Positions 16,458-25,825 of a stretch of 56,679 nucleotides of DNA are shown in pieces. The stretch is from an uncultured Bacteroidales bacterium (GTDB taxonomy: Bacteria; Bacteroidota; Bacteroidia; Bacteroidales; Muribaculaceae), in assembly GCA_946011725.1 (NCBI GenBank), contig CAMGBT010000005.1, positions 1 to 56,679 on the forward strand. Reading direction: 5' to 3'. The stretch's first letter is position 1; every line of letters starts with the position of its first letter. The position numbers and the translations under genes were made by a program. Below the pieces are notes generated by a model. It ran no database searches. It was not told the origin of the DNA and worked only from the letters and a program-made list of their open reading frames with translations.

Positions 16458-17894
16458 ATGGACCACAGCACCTTATCTGCACTCTTTGCAGCTCACACCG
16501 GCCTTGAGCCCGCAGCCATCGACGAGCTGCCATCCTCAGGAAGCAACCGCCGCTACTTCCGCCTTCACCACCCCGACGGCTCCACCCTGATTGGAGTAAT
16601 CGGCACCAATCGTCAGGAGAACGAGGCCTTTCTGAGCTTCGACGCTCACTTCCACAGCCTCGGCCTGCCGGTGCCCACGGTGGTGGCCATCGCCGACGAC
16701 CGCATGACCTATTTGCAGACCGATTTGGGCGATACTCTGCTGTTCCAGGCTATCGAAAAGGGTCGCCTCACGCGCGTTTTCTCACCGCGCGAACGCGACC
16801 TGCTGGTGAAGACCATCCGTCGCCTGCCCGACTTCCAGTTTGCCGGCGCTCGAGGCCTCGACTTCTCCAAATGCTTCCCCACCAGCGACTTCGACCGTCG
16901 CTCCATCATGTGGGACCTCAATTACTTCAAATACTGCTTCCTCAAAGCCACCGGTATGGAGTTCGACGAGGGCCCGCTGGAGGACGACTTCAACCGCTTG
17001 GCCGAGCACTTGATGCTCTCAGCCACGGACACGTTTATGTACCGCGATTTCCAGTCGCGCAACGTGATGATTGTGGACGAACAGCCGTGGTTTATCGACT
17101 TCCAAGGCGGCCGCCGCGGCCCGTTCTATTACGACGTGGCCTCGTTCCTGTGGCAAGCCAAAGCCAACTTCCCCGACAGCTTCCGCACCGAGCTTATCGA
17201 TGAATACATCGACGCTATCCAGAAGTATCACCCCGTGTCGCGCGACGAATTCTTAGCCACGCTGCGCCACTTCGTGCTGTTCCGCACGCTGCAAGTGCTC
17301 GGCGCTTACGGCTTCCGCGGCTACTTCGAAAAGAAGCCGCACTTCATGCAGAGCGTGCCCTTTGCCATCGCCAACCTGCGCACGCTGCTGCAAGATCAGC
17401 CCTTTAGCGAGTATCCCTACCTGTCGCAACTGCTGCTCGACCTCACCCGGCTCAAGCAGTTCACCTCCGATTTGGAGAAGCGTCAGCTCACGGTGAAGGT
17501 GATGAGCTTCGCTTACAAAAAAGGCATCCCCAACGACCCGACGGGCAACGGCGGCGGCTTCGTGTTCGACTGCCGCGCGGTGAACAACCCCGGCAAGTAC
17601 GACCGCTACAAGCCGTTCACCGGCCTCGACCGGCAGGTGATCGACTTCCTCGAAGAGGATGGCGAAATCCTCACCTTCCTGAGCCACTGCTACTCGCTTG
17701 TGGACGCGTCGGTGGCTCGCTACATCGAACGCGGATTCACCAACTTGATGATTTGCTTCGGCTGCACCGGCGGCCAGCACCGCTCGGTGTACTCCGCTCA
17801 GAAAATGGCCGAACACATCAACTCGAAGTTCGGCGTGAAGGTGGAACTGCTTCACCGCGAACAGAATATCGAACAACTGCTTACCCGGAGATGA
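16458..17894 (+). CDS. Sugar-kinase-like APH domain fused to RapZ C-terminal domain
   Basis: The 478-residue protein has two parts. Residues 1-330 are an aminoglycoside-phosphotransferase-fold kinase resembling AmgK, the anomeric MurNAc/GlcNAc kinase. The catalytic loop is YRDFQSRN (195-202, D197 and N202), with Tyr in place of the usual His, and the metal motif is IDFQGG (D214). Residues 343-478 are a RapZ C-terminal domain, including GCTGGQHRS at 435-443. In E. coli RapZ that domain binds glucosamine-6-phosphate and the GlmZ/GlmY RNAs. The next gene, overlapping by ATGA, is a MurU-like nucleotidyltransferase, matching the AmgK-MurU pair of the MurNAc recycling shunt. The domain calls are firm; the substrate is inferred. 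Confidence 0.85.
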   Translation: MDHSTLSALFAAHTGLEPAAIDELPSSGSNRRYFRLHHPDGSTLIGVIGTNRQENEAFLSFDAHFHSLGLPVPTVVAIADDRMTYLQTDLGDTLLFQAIEKGRLTRVFSPRERDLLVKTIRRLPDFQFAGARGLDFSKCFPTSDFDRRSIMWDLNYFKYCFLKATGMEFDEGPLEDDFNRLAEHLMLSATDTFMYRDFQSRNVMIVDEQPWFIDFQGGRRGPFYYDVASFLWQAKANFPDSFRTELIDEYIDAIQKYHPVSRDEFLATLRHFVLFRTLQVLGAYGFRGYFEKKPHFMQSVPFAIANLRTLLQDQPFSEYPYLSQLLLDLTRLKQFTSDLEKRQLTVKVMSFAYKKGIPNDPTGNGGGFVFDCRAVNNPGKYDRYKPFTGLDRQVIDFLEEDGEILTFLSHCYSLVDASVARYIERGFTNLMICFGCTGGQHRSVYSAQKMAEHINSKFGVKVELLHREQNIEQLLTRR

Positions 17895-18631
17895 AAGGAT
17901 TCATACTCGCAGCCGGCATAGGCAGTCGCCTCAAACCGTGGACCGACGCTCACCCCAAGGCGTTGGTGCCGGTGGGCGGGCGGCCCATCATCTCGCACGT
18001 GGTGGATAAGATGTTGGCGGCCGGCGTGGACACCATCGTGGTGAATGTGCACCACTTCGCCTCGCAGATTACCGAGTACCTGCGCATGGCCTACCCCGAT
18101 GCAGACATCCGCTTCAGCGACGAATCGCAGCTGCTGCTCAACCACGGCGGCGGCCTGCGCAAGGCGCTCCGCCTCATCGGCCACGACGACGTGCTCATCC
18201 ACAATGCCGACATCATCTCCACGCTCGACTTGTCGGCATTCATCGCCGAATTCGAGGCACAAAAGGCTGATGCTCTGCTACTTACCCAGCACCGCAACAC
18301 TCAGCGCTACCTGCTGTTCGACCACGACCGCTTGCAGGGCTGGACCAACGTGGCCACCGGCGAAACACGTCCCGACGCCATGGACGCACAGCCCGAGCGG
18401 TACGACTTCCAAGCCTTTGCCGGAGTGCACATCATGCGCTCATCAATGTTCCGAGCGCTGATGGATTACGCGCCCGACAACGTGCCGTTCTCCATCATCG
18501 ATTTCTACATCGACCGCTGTCGCACAGCTCAAATCCGCCGCATGGACCTACCCCAAGGCGCCGTATGGTTCGATGTGGGCAAGCCCGACACCCTCGACAA
18601 AGCTCGCCAATTCTTTGACCACCAATCATAA
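17891..18631 (+). CDS. MurU-like sugar-1-phosphate nucleotidyltransferase
   Basis: From ATG 17891 the protein has 246 residues. It opens with the nucleotidyltransferase signature AAGIGSRLKPWTDAHPKALV and has HNADI as the metal-binding segment and FDVGKPDTL near the end. Such enzymes join a sugar-1-phosphate to UTP, GTP or dTTP. Length and the adjacent AmgK-like kinase point to MurU, which makes UDP-MurNAc in peptidoglycan recycling. A mannose-1-phosphate guanylyltransferase-like role is the alternative. A longer frame from 17753 is rejected because it lies within the upstream gene and adds no conserved sequence. The stop abuts pyrK. Confidence 0.82.
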   Translation: MKGFILAAGIGSRLKPWTDAHPKALVPVGGRPIISHVVDKMLAAGVDTIVVNVHHFASQITEYLRMAYPDADIRFSDESQLLLNHGGGLRKALRLIGHDDVLIHNADIISTLDLSAFIAEFEAQKADALLLTQHRNTQRYLLFDHDRLQGWTNVATGETRPDAMDAQPERYDFQAFAGVHIMRSSMFRALMDYAPDNVPFSIIDFYIDRCRTAQIRRMDLPQGAVWFDVGKPDTLDKARQFFDHQS

Positions 18632-19399
18632 ATGAAACACTTACTCGATTTCATAATCAAATCCAAGTCGACCGCCGGCGGCAGCGCCATCCTCACCCTC
18701 GCGCCGGCCAACGGAGCCGCCTTGCCCGAAATCCTGCCCGGACAGTTCGTGGAAATCAAGGTGGAGGATTCACCCGCCACCATGTTGCGCCGGCCCATCT
18801 CGGTGTGCGATGTCACCCCCGACGGTCGGTTAGTGCTGCTAATCAAGCCCGTGGGCGACGGCACTCGCCGCCTGTGCGCCCTGCCCGAAGGCGCACGCAT
18901 CAACATCCTGCTGCCCTTGGGCCGCGGATTCTCCCCGGCTGCGGCCGGCGAGCGCGTGCTGTTGGTTGGCGGCGGCGTGGGCGCCGCGCCGCTGGTGTAT
19001 CTTTCGAGCAAGTTAGCCGAAGCCGGTGCTAAGGTCACCGTGGCCATCGGCGGCCGCTCGGCAGCCGACCTTGCGGGGGTGTTGGAGCTGTATCCCGAAG
19101 GCGTGGAGACCGTCTGCTCCACCGACGACGGCTCCCGCGGCACACCCGGCCTGATTACGGCTAACGAAGCGTTCACCCGCGCGTGGGATCGCATTTGCGT
19201 GTGCGGCCCCACCCCGATGATGCGCGCCGTGGCTCGCATCGCCCGTCAACGTAATATCACCTGCGAAGTCTCACTCGAAAACGAGATGGCCTGCGGCTTG
19301 GGCGCTTGCCTGTGCTGCGTGGAAAAGACCGTGGAAGGCAACCTCTGCGTGTGCAAGGACGGCCCCGTTTTCAATATCAACCAACTGCTATGGGAATAA
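18632..19399 (+). CDS. pyrK: Dihydroorotate dehydrogenase electron-transfer subunit
   Basis: The 255-residue protein has an FAD-binding ferredoxin-reductase domain (MLRRPISV for flavin; GGGVGAAPLVYL for nucleotide) and a C-terminal cysteine cluster in CGLGACLCC and CVCKDGP that holds a [2Fe-2S] centre. It passes electrons from the catalytic subunit PyrD to NAD+ in pyrimidine synthesis. The start directly follows the stop of the nucleotidyltransferase, and the end overlaps pyrD by 10 bases, which suggests balanced synthesis of the two subunits. Confidence 0.94.
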   Translation: MKHLLDFIIKSKSTAGGSAILTLAPANGAALPEILPGQFVEIKVEDSPATMLRRPISVCDVTPDGRLVLLIKPVGDGTRRLCALPEGARINILLPLGRGFSPAAAGERVLLVGGGVGAAPLVYLSSKLAEAGAKVTVAIGGRSAADLAGVLELYPEGVETVCSTDDGSRGTPGLITANEAFTRAWDRICVCGPTPMMRAVARIARQRNITCEVSLENEMACGLGACLCCVEKTVEGNLCVCKDGPVFNINQLLWE

Positions 19400-20301
19400 A
19401 TCTGGAAGTGGACCTCGGTGCAGGTCTGAAGCTCAAAAACCCGGTGCTCACAGCCTCCGGCACCTTCGGCTACGGCACTGAATACGCCGATTTCATCGAC
19501 CTCAACCGCCTGGGCGGCTTCATCGTCAAAGGCACCACGCTCAATCCGCGCGAGGGCAACGATTCGCCCCGCATGGCACAAACTCCCATGGGCATGATTA
19601 ACGCTGTGGGCCTGCAAAACAAGGGCGTGGACCATTTTATCGAACACATCTACCCCACCATTAAGAACTTGGATACCAACGTGATAGTAAACGTGTCGGG
19701 TGCGTCCGTGGCCGACTACGTGGCAGTGGCCGAGAAGCTGGCTCCGCTGAGCGACATCCCGGCCATCGAGGTGAACATCTCCTGTCCGAACGTCAAAGCG
19801 GGCGGCATGGCCTTCGGCACCACCTGCGCCGGCGCGGCCGACGTCACCGCCGCCGTGCGCCGCGCTTGGCCGCGCCATTTGATGGTGAAGCTGTCGCCCA
19901 ACGTCACCGACATCACCGAGATAGCGCTCGCCGCCGAGAGCGCCGGCGCCGATTCCGTGTCGCTAATCAACACGCTGCTGGCCATGGCCATCGACGTGGA
20001 GCGTCAACGACCATACCTTTCGACCATTACCGGCGGCCTGTCCGGCCCCGCGGTGAAGCCCATCGCCGTGCGCATGGTGTGGCAAGTGGCCAAGAAAGTG
20101 CGCATCCCCGTAGTAGGCCTCGGCGGCATCTCCACCGCTGCCGACGCCCTCGAATTCATCATGGCCGGCGCCGCCGCCGTTCAAATCGGCACCGCCAACT
20201 TCATTGACCCCACCACCACCATCAAAGTCATCGACGGCCTCACCGACTACTGCCACCGCCACAGCGTGCCCGCCCTCTCCTCCCTCCGCGGCATCATCTG
20301 A
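19390..20301 (+). CDS. pyrD: Dihydroorotate dehydrogenase catalytic subunit (class 1B)
   Basis: The 303-residue TIM-barrel flavoprotein oxidises dihydroorotate to orotate. Landmarks are NPVLTASGTFGYG near the start, the NISCPNVK segment with the class 1 active-site region, and a GLGGIST phosphate-binding loop near the end. The ATG at 19390 lies 10 bases inside pyrK; the longer frame from 19306 runs through the pyrK iron-sulphur region and is rejected. The adjacent pyrK shows that this is the NAD+-linked 1B type. Confidence 0.95.
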   Translation: MGINLEVDLGAGLKLKNPVLTASGTFGYGTEYADFIDLNRLGGFIVKGTTLNPREGNDSPRMAQTPMGMINAVGLQNKGVDHFIEHIYPTIKNLDTNVIVNVSGASVADYVAVAEKLAPLSDIPAIEVNISCPNVKAGGMAFGTTCAGAADVTAAVRRAWPRHLMVKLSPNVTDITEIALAAESAGADSVSLINTLLAMAIDVERQRPYLSTITGGLSGPAVKPIAVRMVWQVAKKVRIPVVGLGGISTAADALEFIMAGAAAVQIGTANFIDPTTTIKVIDGLTDYCHRHSVPALSSLRGII

Positions 20302-20312
20302 AACCGGATATA

Positions 20313-21227
20313 ATGGCTTACGATCCTAAGGATTTTAGGGCTTCATGGCATAATTACTATGCCCGCGCTCAGTATTTTATCACCCTGAAAAAGAGCGCGA
20401 TGTGCCCCGCTTTCGGCTCGCTGGCCGGTTCTACGGCCATTGAGCCGGGCATGCGGGGTAGCTCCTACATTCAAGCAAGCGAGGTGGGTAAGGCGGTGAA
20501 AGAGGCGCTGCGCCAATACACTGCAAAGTATCCGATGATAGAATTGGGGCAGTATGCTCTGATGCCTGACCACCTGCACTGCATCTTCCACGTGAAAGAG
20601 TCCTTGCCTTTTCACTTCGGCAGCACTATCCGCGATTTCAAATTCATGGTTCGGAATCACTCCGGCCTCAACCACGTTTTCGAGGACGGGTTCAACGACC
20701 AAATAATCGGCCCGCAGCGGGATCTTGACACCGTATATAGATATGTGCGCTCCAATGCATATCGATTAGCTATCCGGCGCGAGCATCCCGAATACTTTCA
20801 GCGAGTAAATCGAATCACCGTATGCGGCACCGAATTTGCTGCATACGGCAATCTGCAACTTCTTGACAACCCGTTCAAAGATCAGGTGGTGGTGCATCGT
20901 AGCGACACGCTCCAAGTTTATGAACAGCACCGCAAGCGATGGCTATACACCGCAGCCAATGGCGGTGTGCTTGTATCGCCATTCATTTCACCGGGCGAGC
21001 GAGCTGTGCGCGATGCAGCCACGGATATGGGCGGACGCGTGATCGTGCTCCGTTTGAATGGCTTTCCGGAGCGTTTCAAGCCCTCGGGTGTGGAATTTGA
21101 TCTATGCACCCAAGGGCGGTTGCTGCTGATGACACCTTGGCAGGACCTTGACCGGAAAGTAACATTAACGCGAGCTGACGCCATGGTGCTCAATACCCTC
21201 TCGCAGCAAATAGCCGCCTGCCGCTAA
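20313..21227 (+). CDS. REP-associated tyrosine transposase (RAYT) with extra C-terminal domain
   Basis: The 304-residue protein has an N-terminal Y1 transposase domain (about 10-160). The HUH pair is H87 and H89 in MPDHLHCIF, and a candidate nucleophilic tyrosine is Y144 (YRYVRSNAYR). Such enzymes nick and rejoin single-stranded palindromic repeats. Residues about 165-280 are not part of a minimal RAYT. They include TAANGGVLVSPFISPGERAV and a VIVLR strand, resembling a SLOG/DprA-like Rossmann fold; that comparison is inference. The gene follows pyrD by only 11 bases and is followed by a 29-bp-arm hairpin whose motif recurs in other spacers here. Confidence 0.75.
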   Translation: MAYDPKDFRASWHNYYARAQYFITLKKSAMCPAFGSLAGSTAIEPGMRGSSYIQASEVGKAVKEALRQYTAKYPMIELGQYALMPDHLHCIFHVKESLPFHFGSTIRDFKFMVRNHSGLNHVFEDGFNDQIIGPQRDLDTVYRYVRSNAYRLAIRREHPEYFQRVNRITVCGTEFAAYGNLQLLDNPFKDQVVVHRSDTLQVYEQHRKRWLYTAANGGVLVSPFISPGERAVRDAATDMGGRVIVLRLNGFPERFKPSGVEFDLCTQGRLLLMTPWQDLDRKVTLTRADAMVLNTLSQQIAACR

Positions 21228-21241
21228 CCACACGCACCGAC

Positions 21242-21314
21242 CGAGCAAGAGCTCGAAGCTTATCCAAAAACTTTCAGGCGGAGCCTTTTTGGATTAGCTT
21301 CGAGCTCTTGCTCG
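21242..21314. repeat. Large hairpin (BIME-like) next to the RAYT gene
   Basis: Two 29-base arms (21242-21270 and 21286-21314) are complementary with one mismatch, around a 15-base loop. Each arm contains CGAGCAAGAGCTCG, itself a small palindrome. It lies between convergent genes (RAYT on plus, PG0541-type gene on minus) and could also stop transcription from both sides. Related motifs occur at 12021-12055 and 42797-42818. Confidence 0.85.
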
Positions 21315-21330
21315 TTGTGGAAGGGGCGGG

Positions 21331-21627
21331 TCAGACGCCTTCGGGGGAGAGGGGCCAGACGAAGGCGCGGAGGCCCAGCTTGGGGCGGTCGGCGTTGATG
21401 GCGCGGAGGCGGTCAAGCAGGGAGGCGACGCGGTCGTCGTCGACCATGGTGATTAGGGCGGAGCCGAGGCCGGGCCAGGCGTGGGAGCCGTAGTGGGGGT
21501 CGCCGGTGGCGGAGCCGCGGCCGTTGACTTGCTGCCAAGCGGTGAATCCGCGACAGCTGAGGCGGTCGAGGATGTCGAGGATGCGTTCGTAGTGGGCTTG
21601 GTCAAAGGTTATGAAGACTGCTTTCAT
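21331..21627 (-). CDS. PG0541-type small protein linked to the RND pump
   Basis: The 98-residue protein resembles the PII-like small proteins encoded after RND efflux genes in Bacteroidetes (PG0541 type). It starts MKAVFITFDQAHYERIL and has a HAWPGLGSALIT segment and a C-terminal LRAFVWPL strand. Its biochemical role is not established; a regulatory or sensing role at the transporter is inferred from position and fold. Its start overlaps the stop of the RND gene (ATGA, 21624-21627), so it is translated from the same message as the pump. Confidence 0.75.
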   Translation of the reverse strand: MKAVFITFDQAHYERILDILDRLSCRGFTAWQQVNGRGSATGDPHYGSHAWPGLGSALITMVDDDRVASLLDRLRAINADRPKLGLRAFVWPLSPEGV

Positions 21628-24600
21628 TTGGAGGCGAGTTGTTTGCGGAGTTGTTTACGATGTTTGCGGCGGGTGCGGTGAATGCCGTTGAAGGCGAACA
21701 CGCAGTAGAGCACGGGCACGAAGAGCATGGTGAGGATGGTGGATACGGTGAGGCCGCCGATTACGGCCACGCCCATGGGCTGCCATGTTTCGGAGCCTTG
21801 GCCGGTGCCGACGGCCATGGGCACCATGCCGAGGATGGTGGTGAGGGCGGTCATGATTACGGGGCGCAAACGTGAGCGACCGGCATCGATGACGGCGCGT
21901 TTGACTGAGAGGCCGCGCTCGCGGTTGAGAGTGATGTAGTCGATGAGCACGATACCATTCTTGACCACGATGCCGATGAGCATGATGGCGCCGATGAGGC
22001 TCATCACGTTGAGGTCTTGGCCGGTGATCCACAGCATGAGGAACACGCCGGAGAAGGCGAACAGCACGGAGGTCATGATAATGCCGGGGTAGGTGTAGCT
22101 TTCGAACTGTGCGGCCATGACGATGTACACCAGAATGAGGATGAGCGCGGCGAGGAGCATGAGGTCGGAGAAGGATTCTTGCTGGTCTTCGAACTGGCCG
22201 GCGAGCTGGATGTTGACCCCTTGCGGGATGTCCATGCGCTCCATTTGGGCTGTGGCGGCAGCGATTACTTGGCTCATGGGCGCACCGTTCACCTTGGTGG
22301 ACACGGTGATGATGCGTTCACGGTCTTTGCGCTCGATGGTGGGCGGGGAGAAGCGTTCGACCACGGTGCCGACGTCCTTGATGCGGACGGCTTGGCTGGC
22401 GGAATTGTACATGAGAATGTTCTCGATGTCGGCGAGCGATGTACGCGCTTCGGGCTCGTACATTACCTTGATGTCGTATTCTTCGCCGTCTTCGCGGAAG
22501 CGCGATGCGGTGGCACCGTTGATGCGGTTGCGCATGTAGTTGGCGGCAGTGGCGAGGTCGAGGCCATAGAGGGCGAGCTTTTCGCGGTCGAATTCCACGC
22601 GGTATTCGGGCTGATAGTCGGAGCGAGAGATGAGCACGTCGGCGGTGCCGGGGATGGTCCGGAGCATGCGCTGCATGCGAGCGGCCACGGAGTCGGTGAG
22701 TTCGAAGTCGTAACCGTAGATTTCGAAGTCGACGGATGCTTCGCCACCCATAGAGCCCATGTTGCCGCCCACATTCACCTGTGCTTTCTTGTATTCGGGA
22801 TAGTGCTTGAGGTCTTGACGCATGAGCGCGGCGATTTCGGTGATGCGTCGCTCACGCTTTTCGGGGTCGGTAAGGCGGATGTTCATGGAGATGATGTGCG
22901 GGCCGTTGTCTTGGAGCGATGCCCAGGTGTTGTCGCTGGAGGCCGAGCCGGTGGTGTAGTTAATCACCTGAATTTCAGGGTATTTCTCTTGCCATTCGCG
23001 CACTAATCGGGCGGTGACTTCGTCGGCGATCTCCACGCGGGTGCCGATGGGTGTTTCGAGGCTGACGCTGAGGCGGCCGTCGTCGGCGGTGGGGAAGAAT
23101 GATGTGCCGACTTGTCCCAATAGCAGCAGCGACACGATGAACAGGCCGAGGCACGACAGGATGGTGACGGTTTTGTGGTTGGTGACCACGCGCAGCAGGC
23201 GTGCGTAGCCGTTGTCCAGGGCGTCGAGGGCGCGGGTGATGGGCGTGAAGAATATGGTGTAGAATTTACCGTGGTTAACCACGCGGCGGAGCAACTGCGA
23301 ACAGAGCATCGGGGTAAGCGAGAGGGCGGCGGTGGTGGATACAACCATCATGATGGTAACCATCCAACCGAGCTGGCGGAAGAGCACACCGGTCATGCCG
23401 GTAACCATGGTCAGCGGGAAGAACACGGCCAGCAGGGTGAGGGTGGAGGCCACCACGGAGATGGCCACCTCGTTGGTGCCGTGTACGGCTGCCTGCTTGG
23501 GATCGGAGCCGCGCTCGATGTGCGTGGTGACGTTTTCGAGCACCACGATGGCGTCGTCGACCACCATACCGATGGAGATCGACAGGGCTGAGAGCGACAC
23601 GATGTTGAGCGAGTTGCCGGTGATGGCCAAGTAGATGAACGAGGCTATGAGCGAGATGGGAATGGTGAGGGCGATGATCATGGTGGCGCGCCAGCGGCCG
23701 AGGAACAGCAGCACCACGATGACCACGAACAGCAGGGCGTAGAGCACGGTTTCGGTGAGCGAGTTGATGGTGTTGCGGATATTGTCGGAGGTGTCGACGA
23801 TGATGCCGAGCTTCACGTCCGACGGCAGGCGTTTTTGCAGCGACGGCAGCATTTTGGTCACCTTCTCGGAAATTTCCACCGAGTTGGCGCCGCTCTGCTT
23901 TTGGATTACGATCATGGCACCCTGCTTACCATTATTATATGTGATCTGGGCGCGTTCTTCGAGCGAGTCGTCGATGCGAGCCACGTCGCGCAGGAAGATG
24001 TTGCGACCTTGGTACGAGCCCACCACCACCGAGGCCATTTGGTCGGAGGAGGTGTACTCGCCTTGCACGCGGAGCGAGTAAGTGTCGGAGCCGATGTCGA
24101 ACGAGCCGCCGGGGATGTTGCGGTTTTCGGCGGCAATGGCGGCGGAGATGGCTTCGATGGTGAGGTGGTATGCTTCGAGGCGTTCGGGGTCGACGTAGAT
24201 ATGGATTTCGCGCTTGGGCGCACCGGAAATCGACACTGAACCCACGCCGGAGATTCGCGCCAAGGGGTTGGCGATGGTCTCGTCGAGGATTTTGTAAAGG
24301 CCGGGGGTGGATTCTTCGGCCTGCACCGACAGCAGCAGGATGGGAATCATGTCGGTGGAGAATTTGAAGATGATGGGGGTTTCGGCGTCGTCGGGCAGCG
24401 ATGACGACACCATGTCGAGCTTGTCGCGCACATCGTTGGTGAGCACGTCGATGTCGTAACCGTATTCAAATTCGAGGGTGATTACGGAGGTGTTTTCGCG
24501 CGATTTCGAGGTGATGTGCTTGAGGTTGCTCACGGAGTTGAGCACGTTCTCCAAGGGACGGGTTACGTTCTGCTCGATATCTTGCGCGCTGGCACCGTTG

Positions 24601-24752
24601 TAGGATGTCATCACCATCAAGGTGTTGGTTTCGATATCGGGATATAGGTCGATCGGGAGGGTGTTGAGTGAAAACAGACCCAGAATCATGATGGCCACGA
24701 AGCAGAGGGTGGTCATGATGGGGCGTTTCACAGCTCCGCCGTATAAACTCAT
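21624..24752 (-). CDS. RND efflux transporter, inner-membrane pump
   Basis: The 1042-residue protein is a full-length AcrB/HAE1-type RND pump: one N-terminal membrane helix, two large periplasmic loops and two sets of membrane helices. The proton-relay aspartate pair is visible in GMVVDDAIVVLENV. Together with the adaptor and the TolC-like channel encoded just upstream in the same direction, it would export drugs, detergents or bile-type compounds across both membranes. The substrate cannot be read from sequence. Confidence 0.94.
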   Translation of the reverse strand: MSLYGGAVKRPIMTTLCFVAIMILGLFSLNTLPIDLYPDIETNTLMVMTSYNGASAQDIEQNVTRPLENVLNSVSNLKHITSKSRENTSVITLEFEYGYDIDVLTNDVRDKLDMVSSSLPDDAETPIIFKFSTDMIPILLLSVQAEESTPGLYKILDETIANPLARISGVGSVSISGAPKREIHIYVDPERLEAYHLTIEAISAAIAAENRNIPGGSFDIGSDTYSLRVQGEYTSSDQMASVVVGSYQGRNIFLRDVARIDDSLEERAQITYNNGKQGAMIVIQKQSGANSVEISEKVTKMLPSLQKRLPSDVKLGIIVDTSDNIRNTINSLTETVLYALLFVVIVVLLFLGRWRATMIIALTIPISLIASFIYLAITGNSLNIVSLSALSISIGMVVDDAIVVLENVTTHIERGSDPKQAAVHGTNEVAISVVASTLTLLAVFFPLTMVTGMTGVLFRQLGWMVTIMMVVSTTAALSLTPMLCSQLLRRVVNHGKFYTIFFTPITRALDALDNGYARLLRVVTNHKTVTILSCLGLFIVSLLLLGQVGTSFFPTADDGRLSVSLETPIGTRVEIADEVTARLVREWQEKYPEIQVINYTTGSASSDNTWASLQDNGPHIISMNIRLTDPEKRERRITEIAALMRQDLKHYPEYKKAQVNVGGNMGSMGGEASVDFEIYGYDFELTDSVAARMQRMLRTIPGTADVLISRSDYQPEYRVEFDREKLALYGLDLATAANYMRNRINGATASRFREDGEEYDIKVMYEPEARTSLADIENILMYNSASQAVRIKDVGTVVERFSPPTIERKDRERIITVSTKVNGAPMSQVIAAATAQMERMDIPQGVNIQLAGQFEDQQESFSDLMLLAALILILVYIVMAAQFESYTYPGIIMTSVLFAFSGVFLMLWITGQDLNVMSLIGAIMLIGIVVKNGIVLIDYITLNRERGLSVKRAVIDAGRSRLRPVIMTALTTILGMVPMAVGTGQGSETWQPMGVAVIGGLTVSTILTMLFVPVLYCVFAFNGIHRTRRKHRKQLRKQLASK

Positions 24753-24785
24753 AAGTGTCAGGTGGTTACAGGTTATCGACTATGG

Positions 24786-25814
24786 TTATTTCTTCTCGTG
24801 GGTGTTGATTTGGGCAGCGGCACCGTCGTTGAGGAGCGATTGGCCGGCGATGACTACGGTGTCGCCGTCGTTGATGCCGCCGAGCAGTTCATAGGCATCG
24901 TCGAGGCGCTGTCCGAGCTGCACTTGGCGGAAGGCTACGTGTCCGTTGGAGTATACGTACACGTACTTGACGTTCGAGCCGGTTTGCTTGAGCACGGCGC
25001 GGTCGGGCACCACCACGTTGTCGTTGGTGCCGATGTTGATGTTGACGCGGGCGAACATACCGGGGCGGAGGCGGCCGTCGGAGTTAGACACCTGCACCTC
25101 TACGGGGAAGGTGCGGGTGTTCACATCCACCGCGGGCGATACGCGGCTGATGCGGCCGGAGAATTGCTCGTCGGGGTATGCGTCGAAGGCCACGTCGACC
25201 GACATGCCGTTGCGCACCAGGGCGAGGTCGGTTTCGTTGACGTTGATCACCACCTTCACGGCGGGGGTGATTTGGCCGATGGTGAGCACGGGGGCGGAGC
25301 CGGTCATGTCGCCGGGATCGTAGTTGCGAGCGGTGACCACGCCGCTGATGGGCGACACTAACTGAGTGTTATCCAGCACGTTGCGATACTGTGCGCGCTG
25401 TGCGTCGAGCTGTGTGCGGAGCTGGTCGACGGCGCTCTGTGTGCCGCTGCCGATGTTGAGCAGCTGCACGGCGCGGTTATATTGACGCTCGGTTTCTTCG
25501 AGGTTGATGCGGAGCTGGTCGGCTTGAGCGTGGTCGAGCGTGACGAGCACTTGGCCGGCGCTGACGTGGTCGCCCACATCGGCTTTGATGGTGAGGATGC
25601 GGTTGGAAGTGGACGGTGAGATGTTGTTGACGTTGAATGCTTCGACGTTGGCGGTGTAGGAGCGTGTTTGGGGCACGGCGCGCACTTGCGCCACGTCGAC
25701 GTCGACAATTGCTACTTGCACGGAATCAACGGCAGCGCGGGTTTGATCGCCGCCGCCACAGCCGGTGAGCGCCAAAGCGCATGCCACAGCCGGAATAAGG
25801 TGGATGGTTTTCAT
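24786..25814 (-). CDS. RND periplasmic adaptor lipoprotein
   Basis: The 342-residue membrane-fusion protein begins with a lipoprotein signal (ALTGC lipobox, Cys about residue 19). It has a split lipoyl domain around a helical hairpin (TLDHAQADQLRINLEETERQ) and beta-barrel domains (RISRVSPAVDV). It bridges the RND pump to the outer-membrane channel in the periplasm. It lies between the tolC-like gene (11-base gap) and the pump gene (33-base gap), all on the minus strand. Confidence 0.92.
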   Translation of the reverse strand: MKTIHLIPAVACALALTGCGGGDQTRAAVDSVQVAIVDVDVAQVRAVPQTRSYTANVEAFNVNNISPSTSNRILTIKADVGDHVSAGQVLVTLDHAQADQLRINLEETERQYNRAVQLLNIGSGTQSAVDQLRTQLDAQRAQYRNVLDNTQLVSPISGVVTARNYDPGDMTGSAPVLTIGQITPAVKVVINVNETDLALVRNGMSVDVAFDAYPDEQFSGRISRVSPAVDVNTRTFPVEVQVSNSDGRLRPGMFARVNINIGTNDNVVVPDRAVLKQTGSNVKYVYVYSNGHVAFRQVQLGQRLDDAYELLGGINDGDTVVIAGQSLLNDGAAAQINTHEKK

Positions 25815-25825
25815 ATGGTGTTGTA

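Noticed and set aside
22017-23006. 329-codon plus-strand frame inside the RND pump gene
   Set aside because: Composition is that of an antisense shadow, and the pump frame on the other strand is fully conserved.
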